Assembly: GCA_036263155.1 (NCBI GenBank)
Contig: DATAHN010000105.1
Span: 1-17,838 of the forward strand
Length of the DNA stretch: 17,838 nt
DNA from: DASUBN01 sp036263155
Lineage (GTDB): Bacteria > Pseudomonadota > Gammaproteobacteria > Natronospirales > REEB76
Direction: 5' to 3'
This document shows positions 1 through 7,374 of the stretch, one piece after another; positions within the stretch are counted from its first letter, which is position 1; every line of letters starts with the position of its first letter. A program made the position numbers and the translations under genes. The notes below the pieces were generated by a model that was not told the DNA's origin, ran no database searches, and was given only the letters and a program-made list of their open reading frames with translations.

Positions 1-328
1 CGGCCTCTTGCTCGGCAACGTGGACTTCGCCAACCTGTTCGTGGTCCTGAAGCAGGGTCCCAAGGCGCCCGGCCCCTATGCCAGCCTGGCGGATGCCCAT
101 GCTGCCGGCGCCGTGACCCTGGGCTGGGGCCTGTTCGTGAACAGCGTGATCAGCTTCGTCATCCTGGCGTTCGCGGTGTTCTTGCTGATCCGCACCATGA
201 ACCGGGTGCGCCGCAGCCTCGAGCACCACCCTGACCCGGCAGCCACCACCAAGGACTGCCCCTACTGCTTCTCCAGCATCAACATCAAGGCCACACGCTG
301 TCCGGCGTGTACGTCGGAACTGAAGTGA
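1..328 (+). CDS. mscL: Large-conductance mechanosensitive channel MscL, C-terminal part (5' end outside window)
   Basis: The open frame enters from the left edge (first full codon at base 2) and ends at TGA 326-328. It encodes the second half of MscL, the inner-membrane channel that opens under membrane tension and releases solutes on osmotic downshock. Visible parts are the GNVDFANLF segment after TM1, a short periplasmic loop, TM2 (GLFVNSVISFVILAFAVFLLI) and the RxMNRVRR end of TM2. In place of the usual amphipathic C-terminal helix bundle, the protein ends in a CPYC...CPAC module that looks like a zinc ribbon. Such tails are known in some MscL homologues. The last 44 bp overlap the 3' end of the convergent GGDEF-EAL gene. 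The start and TM1 are not in the window. Confidence 0.9.
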   Translation, partial: GLLLGNVDFANLFVVLKQGPKAPGPYASLADAHAAGAVTLGWGLFVNSVISFVILAFAVFLLIRTMNRVRRSLEHHPDPAATTKDCPYCFSSINIKATRCPACTSELK

Positions 329-2732
329 GCTCCGGCGCAGGCCGGCGCCGCGCCAGCGACAGCAACTCGCTGATGGGCCGGGGCTTGGCGATCCCGTAGC
401 CCTGGGCGTAGTCGAGCCCGACCTCGCGCGCCGCCTGCAGCGTGGCGGCGTCCTCCACGAACTCGCCGATAGTGCGCTTGCCGAGGGTGTGGCTGATCTC
501 GTTGATGGAGGCCACCACCGCCCGGTTCACCGGGTCAGCCGCCATGCCGCGGATGAAGGCGCCATCGATCTTGAGGAAGTCCACCGGCAGCGAGCGCAGG
601 TAGGCGAACGAGGACATGCCGCTGCCGAAGTCGTCCAGCGAGAAGCGGCAGCCCATGTCGCGCAGCGCGCCGATGAAGCGGCCGGCGGCAGCGATGTCCG
701 AGACCGCGGTGGTCTCGGTGATCTCGAAGCACAGGAGGTGCGGCGGCACCGCGTAGCGGCGGATCTCGCCCTCCAGGAACTCGAGGAAGCGCGCGTTGCC
801 GAGCGACTGGGCCGAGAGGTTGATGCTGCACAGCCCGATGTGCCCCAGCACCTCGCGGTGCGCGGCGAGCCAGCTGAGCGCGGCCTCCACCACCCACTCG
901 TCCACCTTCGAGCCCAGGTTGTAGCGCTCCGCCACCGCCAGGAAACTGCCTGGCGGCACCGGCACCCCGTCCCGCTGGTGCATGCGCAGCAGCACCTCGA
1001 AGTGCTCGCCCTGGCCCGGCACCGGCGCGAGCGGCTGGATGGTCTGGTACACCAGCGAAAGGCCCTCGCCCGTCAGCGCCTCGCGCAGGCGCGTGATCCA
1101 CTGCATCTCCACGTGGCGGCGTGCGGTCTGCTCGCTGTCGGGCTGGTGCACCTGCACCAGGTTGCGGCCGCGGTCCTTGGCGGCGTAGCAGGCCTCGTCC
1201 GCGTCGCTCAGGAGCTGTTGCACCGAGCTGGTCTTGCGGTCGATCGGCACCACGCCGATGCTCACGCCCACCCGGTACTCGCGCCCTTGCCAGAGGAAGC
1301 GCTTGTTGTCCACGCTGCGGCGCAACGCCTCGGCGATGACGCTGGCGGCGTGCACGTGGCAGCCCTCCAGCAGCACGCCGAACTCATCGCCGCCGAGCCG
1401 CGCCAGGGTGTCGCCGCTGCGCAGCCGCACACCCAGCTCCTGGGCCAGCTGCCGCAGTAGCTCGTCGCCTGCGACGTGACCCAGGGTGTCGTTGATGATC
1501 TTGAACTGGTCGAGGTCGAGGTAGCAGAGTGCACCGTCCGGCGCGCCGTCCTCGACGCGGCGCAGCGCCGCGGTGATGCGCTTCTCGAACTCGAAGCGGT
1601 TGGCGAGGCCGGTCACTGCGTCGTGGCTGGCCTGGTAGGAGAGCTGCTCGGTGAGACCCTGTTCGCTCGACACGTCCTCGATCACGTTGAGGAAGTAGTC
1701 GGGCCTGCCCGCTTCGCCGCGTACCAGGCTGGTGGTGATGCGGGCCCATACCTCGCGGCCGTCCTCACGGCGCAGGCGCCGCTTGGCCACCCGTATCCAG
1801 TCCTGGCCGTTCAGGACGCGCGCGTCATGCAGTTCCGCTTCCAACGCATCCTGGGCTTCGACGATGCTACCGAACGCGCGGCCCACCAGCGCCTCGCGCG
1901 GCAGACCCGTGATCTCGCAGCAGCGCTGATTGACCCGCAGCACGCGCCCGTCCGGCGCCACGTGACAGATGCCGACTGCCGCCTGCTCGAAGGTATCGCG
2001 GAACAGTGCTTCGGAGACGTGCATCCCGTCCAGGAGCCGCTTCACCACCGCGAAGCCGAGCCCGAGCACCACGAGCGCGCCCAGGGCCACCACCGTGAGC
2101 AGCAGCTTGTTGATGGAGAGCGCTCCCTCCGCCAGCGCGCCGGAGAAGCGGTCCTCCAGCGGGCGCAGGCGCGCGTTGATGTCGAAGGCGCGCAGGTAGA
2201 GCGCATGCACCACGCCGGCGGCGGGCCGCGGCGCGGCATACGCGGCCTGCATGGCCTCGCCGATGCGCGACAGTTCTTCGATGGAGGGATCCGCCTCCGT
2301 CCAGATGCCGATGGCCTCGGACATGTAGGGCAGCCGCCCGCCGTAGCGGAACAGCCGGATCATCAGGGGGATATCCGCCGGCGCGTTGCGTCCGGCGGTG
2401 AGGCCGCGGGTGGCGGCGGTCCGGTCCAGCGTCGGCTTCAGCATGGCGAGCCGGGCGTCCCGGTCTCCCAGCGGCACCGCCAGCTCCTGGCGGAAGCGCT
2501 CGTAGTCCTCCGCAGCGCCAGCCTCGGCGTAGCGGGCGAGGTAGATGAACGCGTCCTTCTCGGACTTCGACCACTGGCCCTCGCCGGCCACATAGGCGCG
2601 CACGCCCGACTGCACCGCGATGGCGGTGTAGGCGATGGCGAGCAGGCTGCAGAACACGAGCACGGCCACGCCCAGGAGCGCTCTGTGGCGCGCGGGGGCA
2701 GGAGTACCGGCCTTCCGGGTAGAAGGGATCAT
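285..2732 (-). CDS. Membrane-bound PAS-GGDEF-EAL cyclic-di-GMP cyclase/phosphodiesterase
   Basis: An 815-residue protein. TM1 lies at about 19-41, a roughly 165-residue periplasmic region of unassigned fold follows, then TM2 at about 210-233, PAS 241-358, GGDEF 365-530 and EAL 545-795. The cyclase motif GGDEF (447-451) is intact, and an RxxD inhibitory site (R438-D441) sits exactly five residues before it. The EAL domain reads EVL (E579) instead of EAL, the same variant as in the active enzyme RocR. The other metal and catalytic residues are present: N638, E670, D700-D701 (DDFGSG), K721, E757/E760 and Q777. Both activities therefore look possible, and which dominates cannot be told from sequence. 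The ATG has an AGGAGG 12 nt upstream, a rather long spacing. A sigma70-like promoter precedes it. The protein probably senses an envelope or periplasmic cue. Confidence 0.93.
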   Translation of the reverse strand: MIPSTRKAGTPAPARHRALLGVAVLVFCSLLAIAYTAIAVQSGVRAYVAGEGQWSKSEKDAFIYLARYAEAGAAEDYERFRQELAVPLGDRDARLAMLKPTLDRTAATRGLTAGRNAPADIPLMIRLFRYGGRLPYMSEAIGIWTEADPSIEELSRIGEAMQAAYAAPRPAAGVVHALYLRAFDINARLRPLEDRFSGALAEGALSINKLLLTVVALGALVVLGLGFAVVKRLLDGMHVSEALFRDTFEQAAVGICHVAPDGRVLRVNQRCCEITGLPREALVGRAFGSIVEAQDALEAELHDARVLNGQDWIRVAKRRLRREDGREVWARITTSLVRGEAGRPDYFLNVIEDVSSEQGLTEQLSYQASHDAVTGLANRFEFEKRITAALRRVEDGAPDGALCYLDLDQFKIINDTLGHVAGDELLRQLAQELGVRLRSGDTLARLGGDEFGVLLEGCHVHAASVIAEALRRSVDNKRFLWQGREYRVGVSIGVVPIDRKTSSVQQLLSDADEACYAAKDRGRNLVQVHQPDSEQTARRHVEMQWITRLREALTGEGLSLVYQTIQPLAPVPGQGEHFEVLLRMHQRDGVPVPPGSFLAVAERYNLGSKVDEWVVEAALSWLAAHREVLGHIGLCSINLSAQSLGNARFLEFLEGEIRRYAVPPHLLCFEITETTAVSDIAAAGRFIGALRDMGCRFSLDDFGSGMSSFAYLRSLPVDFLKIDGAFIRGMAADPVNRAVVASINEISHTLGKRTIGEFVEDAATLQAAREVGLDYAQGYGIAKPRPISELLSLARRRPAPELTSVPTYTPDSVWP

Positions 2733-2775
2733 GGCGCCCTGTTTCCTCCTTGAAAGCGAAGGGGCCTGTTAAACC

Positions 2776-2805
2776 AGTATAGGTAAAGCCCGGCGGATCA
2801 GCCAA
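2776..2805 (-). promoter_or_regulatory. Candidate sigma70 promoter of the GGDEF-EAL gene
   Basis: On the minus strand, TTGGCT (2800-2805) is followed after 18 nt by TATACT (2776-2781). The predicted transcript would start about 35 nt before the ATG at 2732. This is the best promoter match in the window, in an otherwise gene-free 166-bp gap. Confidence 0.5.
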
Positions 2806-2807
2806 GC

Positions 2808-2845
2808 CTTTGTCTTATATGGGAAATATGATCCATGAGACAAAG
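2808..2845. repeat. AT-rich inverted repeat with 8-bp arms
   Basis: CTTTGTCT (2808-2815) and AGACAAAG (2838-2845) are perfect inverted copies separated by 22 nt of AT-rich sequence. The element lies just upstream of the -35 box of the GGDEF-EAL promoter and downstream of the thiolase terminator hairpin, so it could be a regulator site or a second 3' hairpin of the thiolase transcript. Function is not known. Confidence 0.4.
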
Positions 2846-2869
2846 AAAAAGCCCCGTTTCCGGGGCTTT
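2841..2869 (-). terminator. Intrinsic terminator of the thiolase gene
   Basis: Read on the minus strand, GCCCCG-GAAA-CGGGGC is a 6-bp GC stem, extended by flanking A-T pairs, with a GNRA tetraloop. It is followed by TTTTTCTTTG. It begins about 30 nt after the thiolase stop codon (2899), a classic position for a Rho-independent terminator. Confidence 0.85.
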
Positions 2870-2898
2870 CGCGATGGGACACCAGGCACGGTTAGAAG

Positions 2899-4191
2899 TC
2901 AGCGCTCCAAGATAGCCGTGACACCCATGCCGCCGCCGGTGCACACCGAGACGAGTCCGCGACCCTTGCCCTTCTGCGCCAGGATCTTGGCCAGGGTCCC
3001 GATGATGCGGCCGCCGGTGGCGCCGAAGGGGTGGGCCAACGCCACGCTGCCGCCCTTCACGTTGAGCTTGGAGCGGTCGATGGAGCCCAGGGGCTCCTTG
3101 CGGCCGAGGCGGGTGCGGCAGTAGTCCGCCGACTCCCAGGCCTTGAGGGTGCAGAGCACCTGCGCGGCGAAGGCCTCGTGGATCTCATAGAAGTCGAAGT
3201 CCTGGAGCTTCAGGCCAGCCTTGTCCAGCATCTTGGGCACCGCGTAGGTGGGCGCCATCAGCAGGCCCTCCCGCATGCCCTGCTGGCCGGCGAAGTCCAC
3301 CGCCGCGGTGGCGGTGTGGGTGAGATAGGCGAGCACCGGTAGACCGTGGGCCTTGGCCCAGTCTTCCGTGGCAAGCAGCACCGCGGAGGCGCCGTCCGAG
3401 AGCGGCGTGGAGTTGCCGGCGGTGAGCGTGCCCTGGCCGCTCTTCCTGTCGAACACGGGCTTGAGCCTGGCGAGCTTCTCCAGGGAGGTATCGGCGCGCA
3501 CGTTGTTGTCGGCAGTGGCGCCGTGGAAGGGCGTGACCAGGTCGTTATAGAAGCCCTCCTTCCAGGCGGCCGCCGCCTTCATGTGGCTCTCATAGGCGAG
3601 CTGGTCCTGGGCCTCGCGGGTGATGCCCCATTCCTTCGCCATCATCTCGCAGGATTGGCCCATGTTGAGGCCGGTGCGGGACTCGGTGACGCCGGGCAGG
3701 TGCGGCTTGAGGTCGCTCGGCCGCCAGCCGAGCCAGGGCGCGAGCTTCTGGCCGAAGCTCTTGCCGCGGCTGCTCTTGAGCAGGATCTGCTGGAAGTGGC
3801 GCCCGAACACGATCGGTACGTCGCTCGCCGTGTCCACGCCACCGGCGATGCCGCAGTCGATCTCACCGATGGCGATGCGCGCGGCGATCTCCGCCGCGGT
3901 GCTGACCGAGGTGCCGCAGGCGCGGTCGGAGTTGTGGGCCGGCGTGTGCACGTTGAGGCCGCTCGAGAGCACCGCCTCGCGCGCCATGCTCCAGTCGCGC
4001 GAGTGTTTCATCACCGCGCCCGCCACCACGTCGCCCAGGATCTCGCCCTTGAGGTTGTACTTGTCCACCAGGCCCTTGAGCGCGGCGGAGAGCATCTCCA
4101 GGTTCCCGATATCGGCGTAGTCGGTGAAGATGCGGCAGAAGGGGATGCGGTTGCTGCCGACGATCGCGACGGGACGGACGTTCTGTGCCAT
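2899..4191 (-). CDS. Acetyl-CoA C-acyltransferase (thiolase), FadI-like
   Basis: A 430-residue thiolase-superfamily enzyme, close in length and architecture to FadI (436 residues in E. coli). It is expected to cleave 3-ketoacyl-CoA with CoA in fatty-acid beta-oxidation, or to run the reverse condensation, in the cytoplasm. The nucleophile C92 lies in SDRACGTS, H338 in YEIHEAFAAQ, H387 in ALAHPFGATGGR, and the second active-site cysteine C417 in SVCTGGGMGV. All catalytic residues are present. The ATG at 4191 is preceded by GGAG seven nt upstream. No beta-oxidation partner (FadJ-type hydratase/dehydrogenase) is adjacent and the gene appears monocistronic, with its own terminator. Substrate chain length cannot be read from the sequence; degradative FadI-type is favoured over biosynthetic AtoB/PhaA-type by overall resemblance and length. 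Confidence 0.9.
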   Translation of the reverse strand: MAQNVRPVAIVGSNRIPFCRIFTDYADIGNLEMLSAALKGLVDKYNLKGEILGDVVAGAVMKHSRDWSMAREAVLSSGLNVHTPAHNSDRACGTSVSTAAEIAARIAIGEIDCGIAGGVDTASDVPIVFGRHFQQILLKSSRGKSFGQKLAPWLGWRPSDLKPHLPGVTESRTGLNMGQSCEMMAKEWGITREAQDQLAYESHMKAAAAWKEGFYNDLVTPFHGATADNNVRADTSLEKLARLKPVFDRKSGQGTLTAGNSTPLSDGASAVLLATEDWAKAHGLPVLAYLTHTATAAVDFAGQQGMREGLLMAPTYAVPKMLDKAGLKLQDFDFYEIHEAFAAQVLCTLKAWESADYCRTRLGRKEPLGSIDRSKLNVKGGSVALAHPFGATGGRIIGTLAKILAQKGKGRGLVSVCTGGGMGVTAILER

Positions 4192-4207
4192 GGGAGACTC
4201 CGATGAA

Positions 4208-4227
4208 GGACGGCCTCCACGCCGTCC
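4208..4227. repeat. Perfect 7-bp inverted repeat in the thiolase leader
   Basis: GGACGGC (4208-4214) and GCCGTCC (4221-4227) flank a 6-nt loop, 17 nt before the thiolase ATG in the thiolase/norM divergent gap. It could fold as a hairpin in the thiolase 5' UTR or act as an operator half-site pair. GC-rich sequence makes chance palindromes fairly likely. Confidence 0.35.
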
Positions 4228-4241
4228 GGGGCCCGTCCATC

Positions 4242-4271
4242 ATGCCACTTCGGCTTGGCGCTTGCTATGAT
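4242..4271 (+). promoter_or_regulatory. Candidate promoter of norM
   Basis: A TATGAT -10 hexamer (4266-4271) lies 33 nt before the chosen norM start, with a weak -35 (ATGCCA, 4242-4247) at 18-nt spacing. Only the -10 box is convincing. Confidence 0.4.
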
Positions 4272-4304
4272 GCGGCACGCCCACCCCCGCCGCAGCAGCG
4301 CCTC

Positions 4305-5666
4305 ATGTCCGTGCCTTTCCCCACCTCGCACTGGCCCGCCGTCAAGATGGAGGCGCGCGCCATGCTCGGCATCGGCCTGCCCATCATCGTGCACAACCTG
4401 GCGCTGGTGGGCATGGGCCTCACCGACGCGATCATGGCCGGCCTGCTCGGCGCCAAGACCCTGGCGGCGGTCGCGGTGGGTTCGAGCCTGTGGGCGCCGG
4501 TGTTCCTGTTCTCGCTCGGCCTCATCATGGCCCAGTCGCCCACCACCGCCCACCTCTACGGCGCGGGCAAGCACGGCGAGATCGGCCGCTACGCGCGGCA
4601 GATGGCATGGATCGCGCAGCTCATGGGCTGGAGCGGCTTCCTGGCGCTGCGCCACACCGTGGCGTTCATGCAGGCCATCCACATCGAGCCCGAGCTCGTC
4701 CCGGTGACCGACGGCTACCTGCATGCGCTCGCCTGGGGCATGCCGGGCCTGTGCATGTATCAGGTGCTGCGCTTCACCAGCGAGGGCGTCGGCCGCACCC
4801 GTGTGCTGCTGGCCATCGCCTGCGGCGCTCTGTTGGTGAACGGCGTGCTGGATTACGTGCTCATGTACGGCAAGCTTGGCTTGCCAGCCCTGGGCGCAAC
4901 TGGCACCGGCTATGCCACCGCCGTCACCCAATGGCTGATGTTCCTCGGCATGCTCGCCTATACCTCGCGGCGTGCGCACTACAAGCCGCTGCTGCTCTTC
5001 CAGGGTTTCGACTGGCCGCAGGCGGCGATGCTGAAGGAACTCCTGTGGCTCGGCGTGCCGATCGCGGTGAGCATCTTCATGGAGTCGAGCCTGTTCGCGG
5101 GCGTGGGCCTCATGATGGGTACGCTCGGCACCGACATCGTGGCGGCGCACCAGATCGCACTGAATTACGCTTCGTTCGTGTTCATGGTGCCCATGAGCGT
5201 GGCGCTCGCCATCTCGGTGCGCGTGGGCCACGCGCTGGGGCGCGGCGACCGGCACGAGGCGAGGCTCGCGGCCTTCACCGGCATCGGCCTGTGCCTGGGC
5301 TTCGAGGTGCTCTCGGCCTTGAGCATGGCGCTCCTGCCGCACCAGATCGTGGACTTGTACACCCGCGACGCAGCGGTGGCGGGCATCGCGGTGGGGCTGC
5401 TCTACATGGGCGCCATCATGCAGATCTCGGATGGCGTTCAGGTGAGCGCCATGGGCGCGCTGCGCGGTTACAAGGACACGGCGGTGCCGACGCTGGTGAC
5501 GGTGCTGGCCTACTGGGGCGTGGGCTTCCCGCTGGCCTGGGTGTTCGGCATCCCGCTGCACTTAGGCCCCCAGGCCATATGGGCCGGGTTCATCGGCGGG
5601 CTGACGGTAGCAGCCGTGCTGCTCACGGTGCGGCTGGTGAAACTGAGCAGGGTGGCAGCCCACTAG
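4305..5666 (+). CDS. norM: NorM-type MATE family multidrug/cation exporter
   Basis: A 453-residue inner-membrane protein of the MATE (DinF/NorM) family with about twelve TM helices. The family exports cationic drugs and dyes in exchange for sodium or protons. It keeps the acidic residues known to matter in Vibrio cholerae NorM, with a constant +5 offset: D41 (GLTDAIMAG), E260 (IFMESSLF) and D376 (QISDGVQV). It also has the family signatures AAHQIALNYASFVFMVPMS and GALRGYKDT. The frame is open back to 4185, but that would overlap the divergent thiolase start and add 40 proline/arginine-rich residues unlike the family. The ATG at 4305 gives the usual length, although no strong ribosome binding site precedes it; 4347 is a possible later start. 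It is divergent from the thiolase, with an 88-bp gap to the downstream permease. Confidence 0.92.
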   Translation: MSVPFPTSHWPAVKMEARAMLGIGLPIIVHNLALVGMGLTDAIMAGLLGAKTLAAVAVGSSLWAPVFLFSLGLIMAQSPTTAHLYGAGKHGEIGRYARQMAWIAQLMGWSGFLALRHTVAFMQAIHIEPELVPVTDGYLHALAWGMPGLCMYQVLRFTSEGVGRTRVLLAIACGALLVNGVLDYVLMYGKLGLPALGATGTGYATAVTQWLMFLGMLAYTSRRAHYKPLLLFQGFDWPQAAMLKELLWLGVPIAVSIFMESSLFAGVGLMMGTLGTDIVAAHQIALNYASFVFMVPMSVALAISVRVGHALGRGDRHEARLAAFTGIGLCLGFEVLSALSMALLPHQIVDLYTRDAAVAGIAVGLLYMGAIMQISDGVQVSAMGALRGYKDTAVPTLVTVLAYWGVGFPLAWVFGIPLHLGPQAIWAGFIGGLTVAAVLLTVRLVKLSRVAAH

Positions 5667-5690
5667 TCGGCGACCGGGCAGGCCGCAAGC

Positions 5691-5719
5691 TTGCTTGAAC
5701 CGGCCTCACCCGTTAGCCT
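5691..5719 (+). promoter_or_regulatory. Weak candidate promoter of the APC permease gene
   Basis: TTGCTT (5691-5696) and TAGCCT (5714-5719) are spaced by 17 nt and end 35 nt before the ATG at 5755. Each hexamer matches only three consensus bases, so the call rests mainly on spacing and position. Readthrough from norM is the alternative. Confidence 0.25.
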
Positions 5720-5754
5720 CTCGCAACCTTATATATGTGAATGGGGAGACGGTC

Positions 5755-7368
5755 ATGGCCAAGGGCAAGCTGCGCAAGGACGCGGGCCTCATCGGACTGC
5801 TGTTCGCGGGGCTGAGTTCCACCATCGGCTCGGGCTGGCTGTTCTGCCCCATGCACGCGGCGCAGATCGCCTGTCCCCTGAGCATCGGCTCCTGGGCCAT
5901 CGCCGCGCTGGTGGTGGGGCTCATCGCCATGGTCTACGCGGAGCTGGGGCCCTTGTTCCCCCGCAGCGGCGGCCTCATGCACATCAGCCTCATCAGCCAC
6001 GGCCGCCTGGTGGGCCGGGTGTGGAGCTGGATCCTGTTCCTGGCCTACGTGACCATCGCCCCCGTCGAGGCGATGGCGGTGGTGACCTACGCGAACGGCT
6101 ACCTGCCGGGCATGGTCAACCCCGATACCGGTCTCCTCACCACCCTGGGTGTGATGGTGTCCATCGGCGTGCTGGGCGCATTCGTGGCGCTCAACTTCCT
6201 GATCCTGCGCCTGGTGCTCCTGTTCAACACCTTCGCCACCTGGATCAAGGTGTGCGCACCCATCGGCACCATCCTGGTGCTGATGTTCACGGCGCACCAC
6301 CCGGAGAACTTCTCGGTCAAGGCCCACGCGACCGGCGACGTGACCAACATGTTCCTGGCGATCTCCACCGCCGGCGTGTTCTTCTCGCTGTTCGGCTTCA
6401 CCCAGGCGATCCAGCTCGCGGGTGAGACCGCGGACCCGGCGCGCAACATCCCGCGCGCGGTGGTGGGCACCATCGTCACTTCCGCGATCATCTACATCCT
6501 GGTGCAGTACGCGTTCGTGGCGGCAGTGCCGCCGGAGCTCCTGGCGCAGGACGGCTGGGCCGGCCTCACCTTCAGCGGCGGCGCCACCAACGGCGTGCTG
6601 GCCTCCGGCCCCATGGCAGGCCTGGCGTTGACCCTGGGCGTCTCCTGGTGGGCAGCGGCGCTCTACGCCGATGCCATCATCTCGCCGGCCGCCTGCGGCT
6701 ACATCTGGACCACCGCCACCGCGCGGGTGGTGATGGCGGCCTCAGAGGAGGAGTTCGCGCCGGAACGCCTGGCGGACATCAACCGCCATGGCACGCCCTG
6801 GACCGCGCTGATCCTCTCGTTCGTGGTGGGCTGCGTGTTCTTCTTCCCGTTCCCGAGCTGGCAGAAGCTCGTGAACTACGCCTCCTCGGCCACGGTGCTG
6901 TCCTACGGCCTCGGCTGCGTGGTGCTGCTGCGCCTGCGCCGGGTGCTGCCGGATCTCAAGCGCCCGTTCCGCCTGTGGAGCGCCTGGGCGGTGGCGCCGG
7001 CGGCGTTCATCGCCTCCAACCTGGTGATGTACTGGGCCGGCTTCGGCACCGTGAACGTGCTGTTCGCCATCATCACCGTGATCATGGCGGCCTACATGCT
7101 GCGCTTCCTGTACCTCTACACCCAGGGCCAGGAGCCTGATGAGGACCTGGCCCACGCCTGGTGGCTGATGCCGTACTTCGCCGGCATGTGGCTGCTGAGC
7201 TATTTCGGTCCCACCGAGATGGGCGGCACCGGGGCGTTCGGCATCTTCGACGGCATGTCCGCCGTGGCGGTGTTCAGCCTCATCATCCTGTACATCGCGC
7301 TCGCCACCGGTGTCGCGCCGGCGCGGGTGAAGTCCTACTACGCGAGCGTGCTCAAGAACGAGCGTTAG
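5755..7368 (+). CDS. APC-family amino acid permease, YveA (aspartate:proton symporter) type
   Basis: A 537-residue integral membrane protein of the amino acid-polyamine-organocation superfamily. TM1 carries the unwound substrate loop TIGSGWLF (23-30), followed by YAELGPLFPRSGG (61-73). The TM6 region reads FSLFGFTQAIQLAGE and continues DPARNIPRA (210-235), the usual APC pattern. The later stretches FPFPSWQKLVNYASSATVLSY (364-384) and HAWWLMPYFAGM resemble, as I recall it, Bacillus subtilis YveA, an aspartate:proton symporter. Substrate is therefore probably an acidic amino acid, but this is inferred. The frame opens further upstream at a TTG (5695), but the ATG at 5755 has GGGGAG six nt upstream and matches the family N-terminus. 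The gene converges on the yadGH operon with only 6 bp between the stop codons. Confidence 0.9.
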   Translation: MAKGKLRKDAGLIGLLFAGLSSTIGSGWLFCPMHAAQIACPLSIGSWAIAALVVGLIAMVYAELGPLFPRSGGLMHISLISHGRLVGRVWSWILFLAYVTIAPVEAMAVVTYANGYLPGMVNPDTGLLTTLGVMVSIGVLGAFVALNFLILRLVLLFNTFATWIKVCAPIGTILVLMFTAHHPENFSVKAHATGDVTNMFLAISTAGVFFSLFGFTQAIQLAGETADPARNIPRAVVGTIVTSAIIYILVQYAFVAAVPPELLAQDGWAGLTFSGGATNGVLASGPMAGLALTLGVSWWAAALYADAIISPAACGYIWTTATARVVMAASEEEFAPERLADINRHGTPWTALILSFVVGCVFFFPFPSWQKLVNYASSATVLSYGLGCVVLLRLRRVLPDLKRPFRLWSAWAVAPAAFIASNLVMYWAGFGTVNVLFAIITVIMAAYMLRFLYLYTQGQEPDEDLAHAWWLMPYFAGMWLLSYFGPTEMGGTGAFGIFDGMSAVAVFSLIILYIALATGVAPARVKSYYASVLKNER

Positions 7369-7374
7369 GCGGGA

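Noticed and set aside
333..350. GC hairpin just after the mscL stop as a terminator
   Set aside because: Six-bp stem without a T-run, and inside the EAL coding region.
489..2753. Long plus-strand open frames (323 and 425 codons) opposite the GGDEF-EAL gene
   Set aside because: Low-complexity Arg/Ala/His/Val-rich translations antisense to a well-supported gene; typical of high-GC DNA.
3031..4206. Plus-strand frames opposite the thiolase
   Set aside because: No recognisable motifs; the thiolase with all catalytic residues occupies the other strand.
4185..4304. Longer norM start at 4185
   Set aside because: It would overlap the thiolase start and add residues unlike any MATE N-terminus; ATG 4305 gives the family length.
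4011..5561. 516-codon minus-strand frame opposite norM
   Set aside because: His/Arg/Gln-rich translation without family resemblance; shadow of norM and the thiolase.
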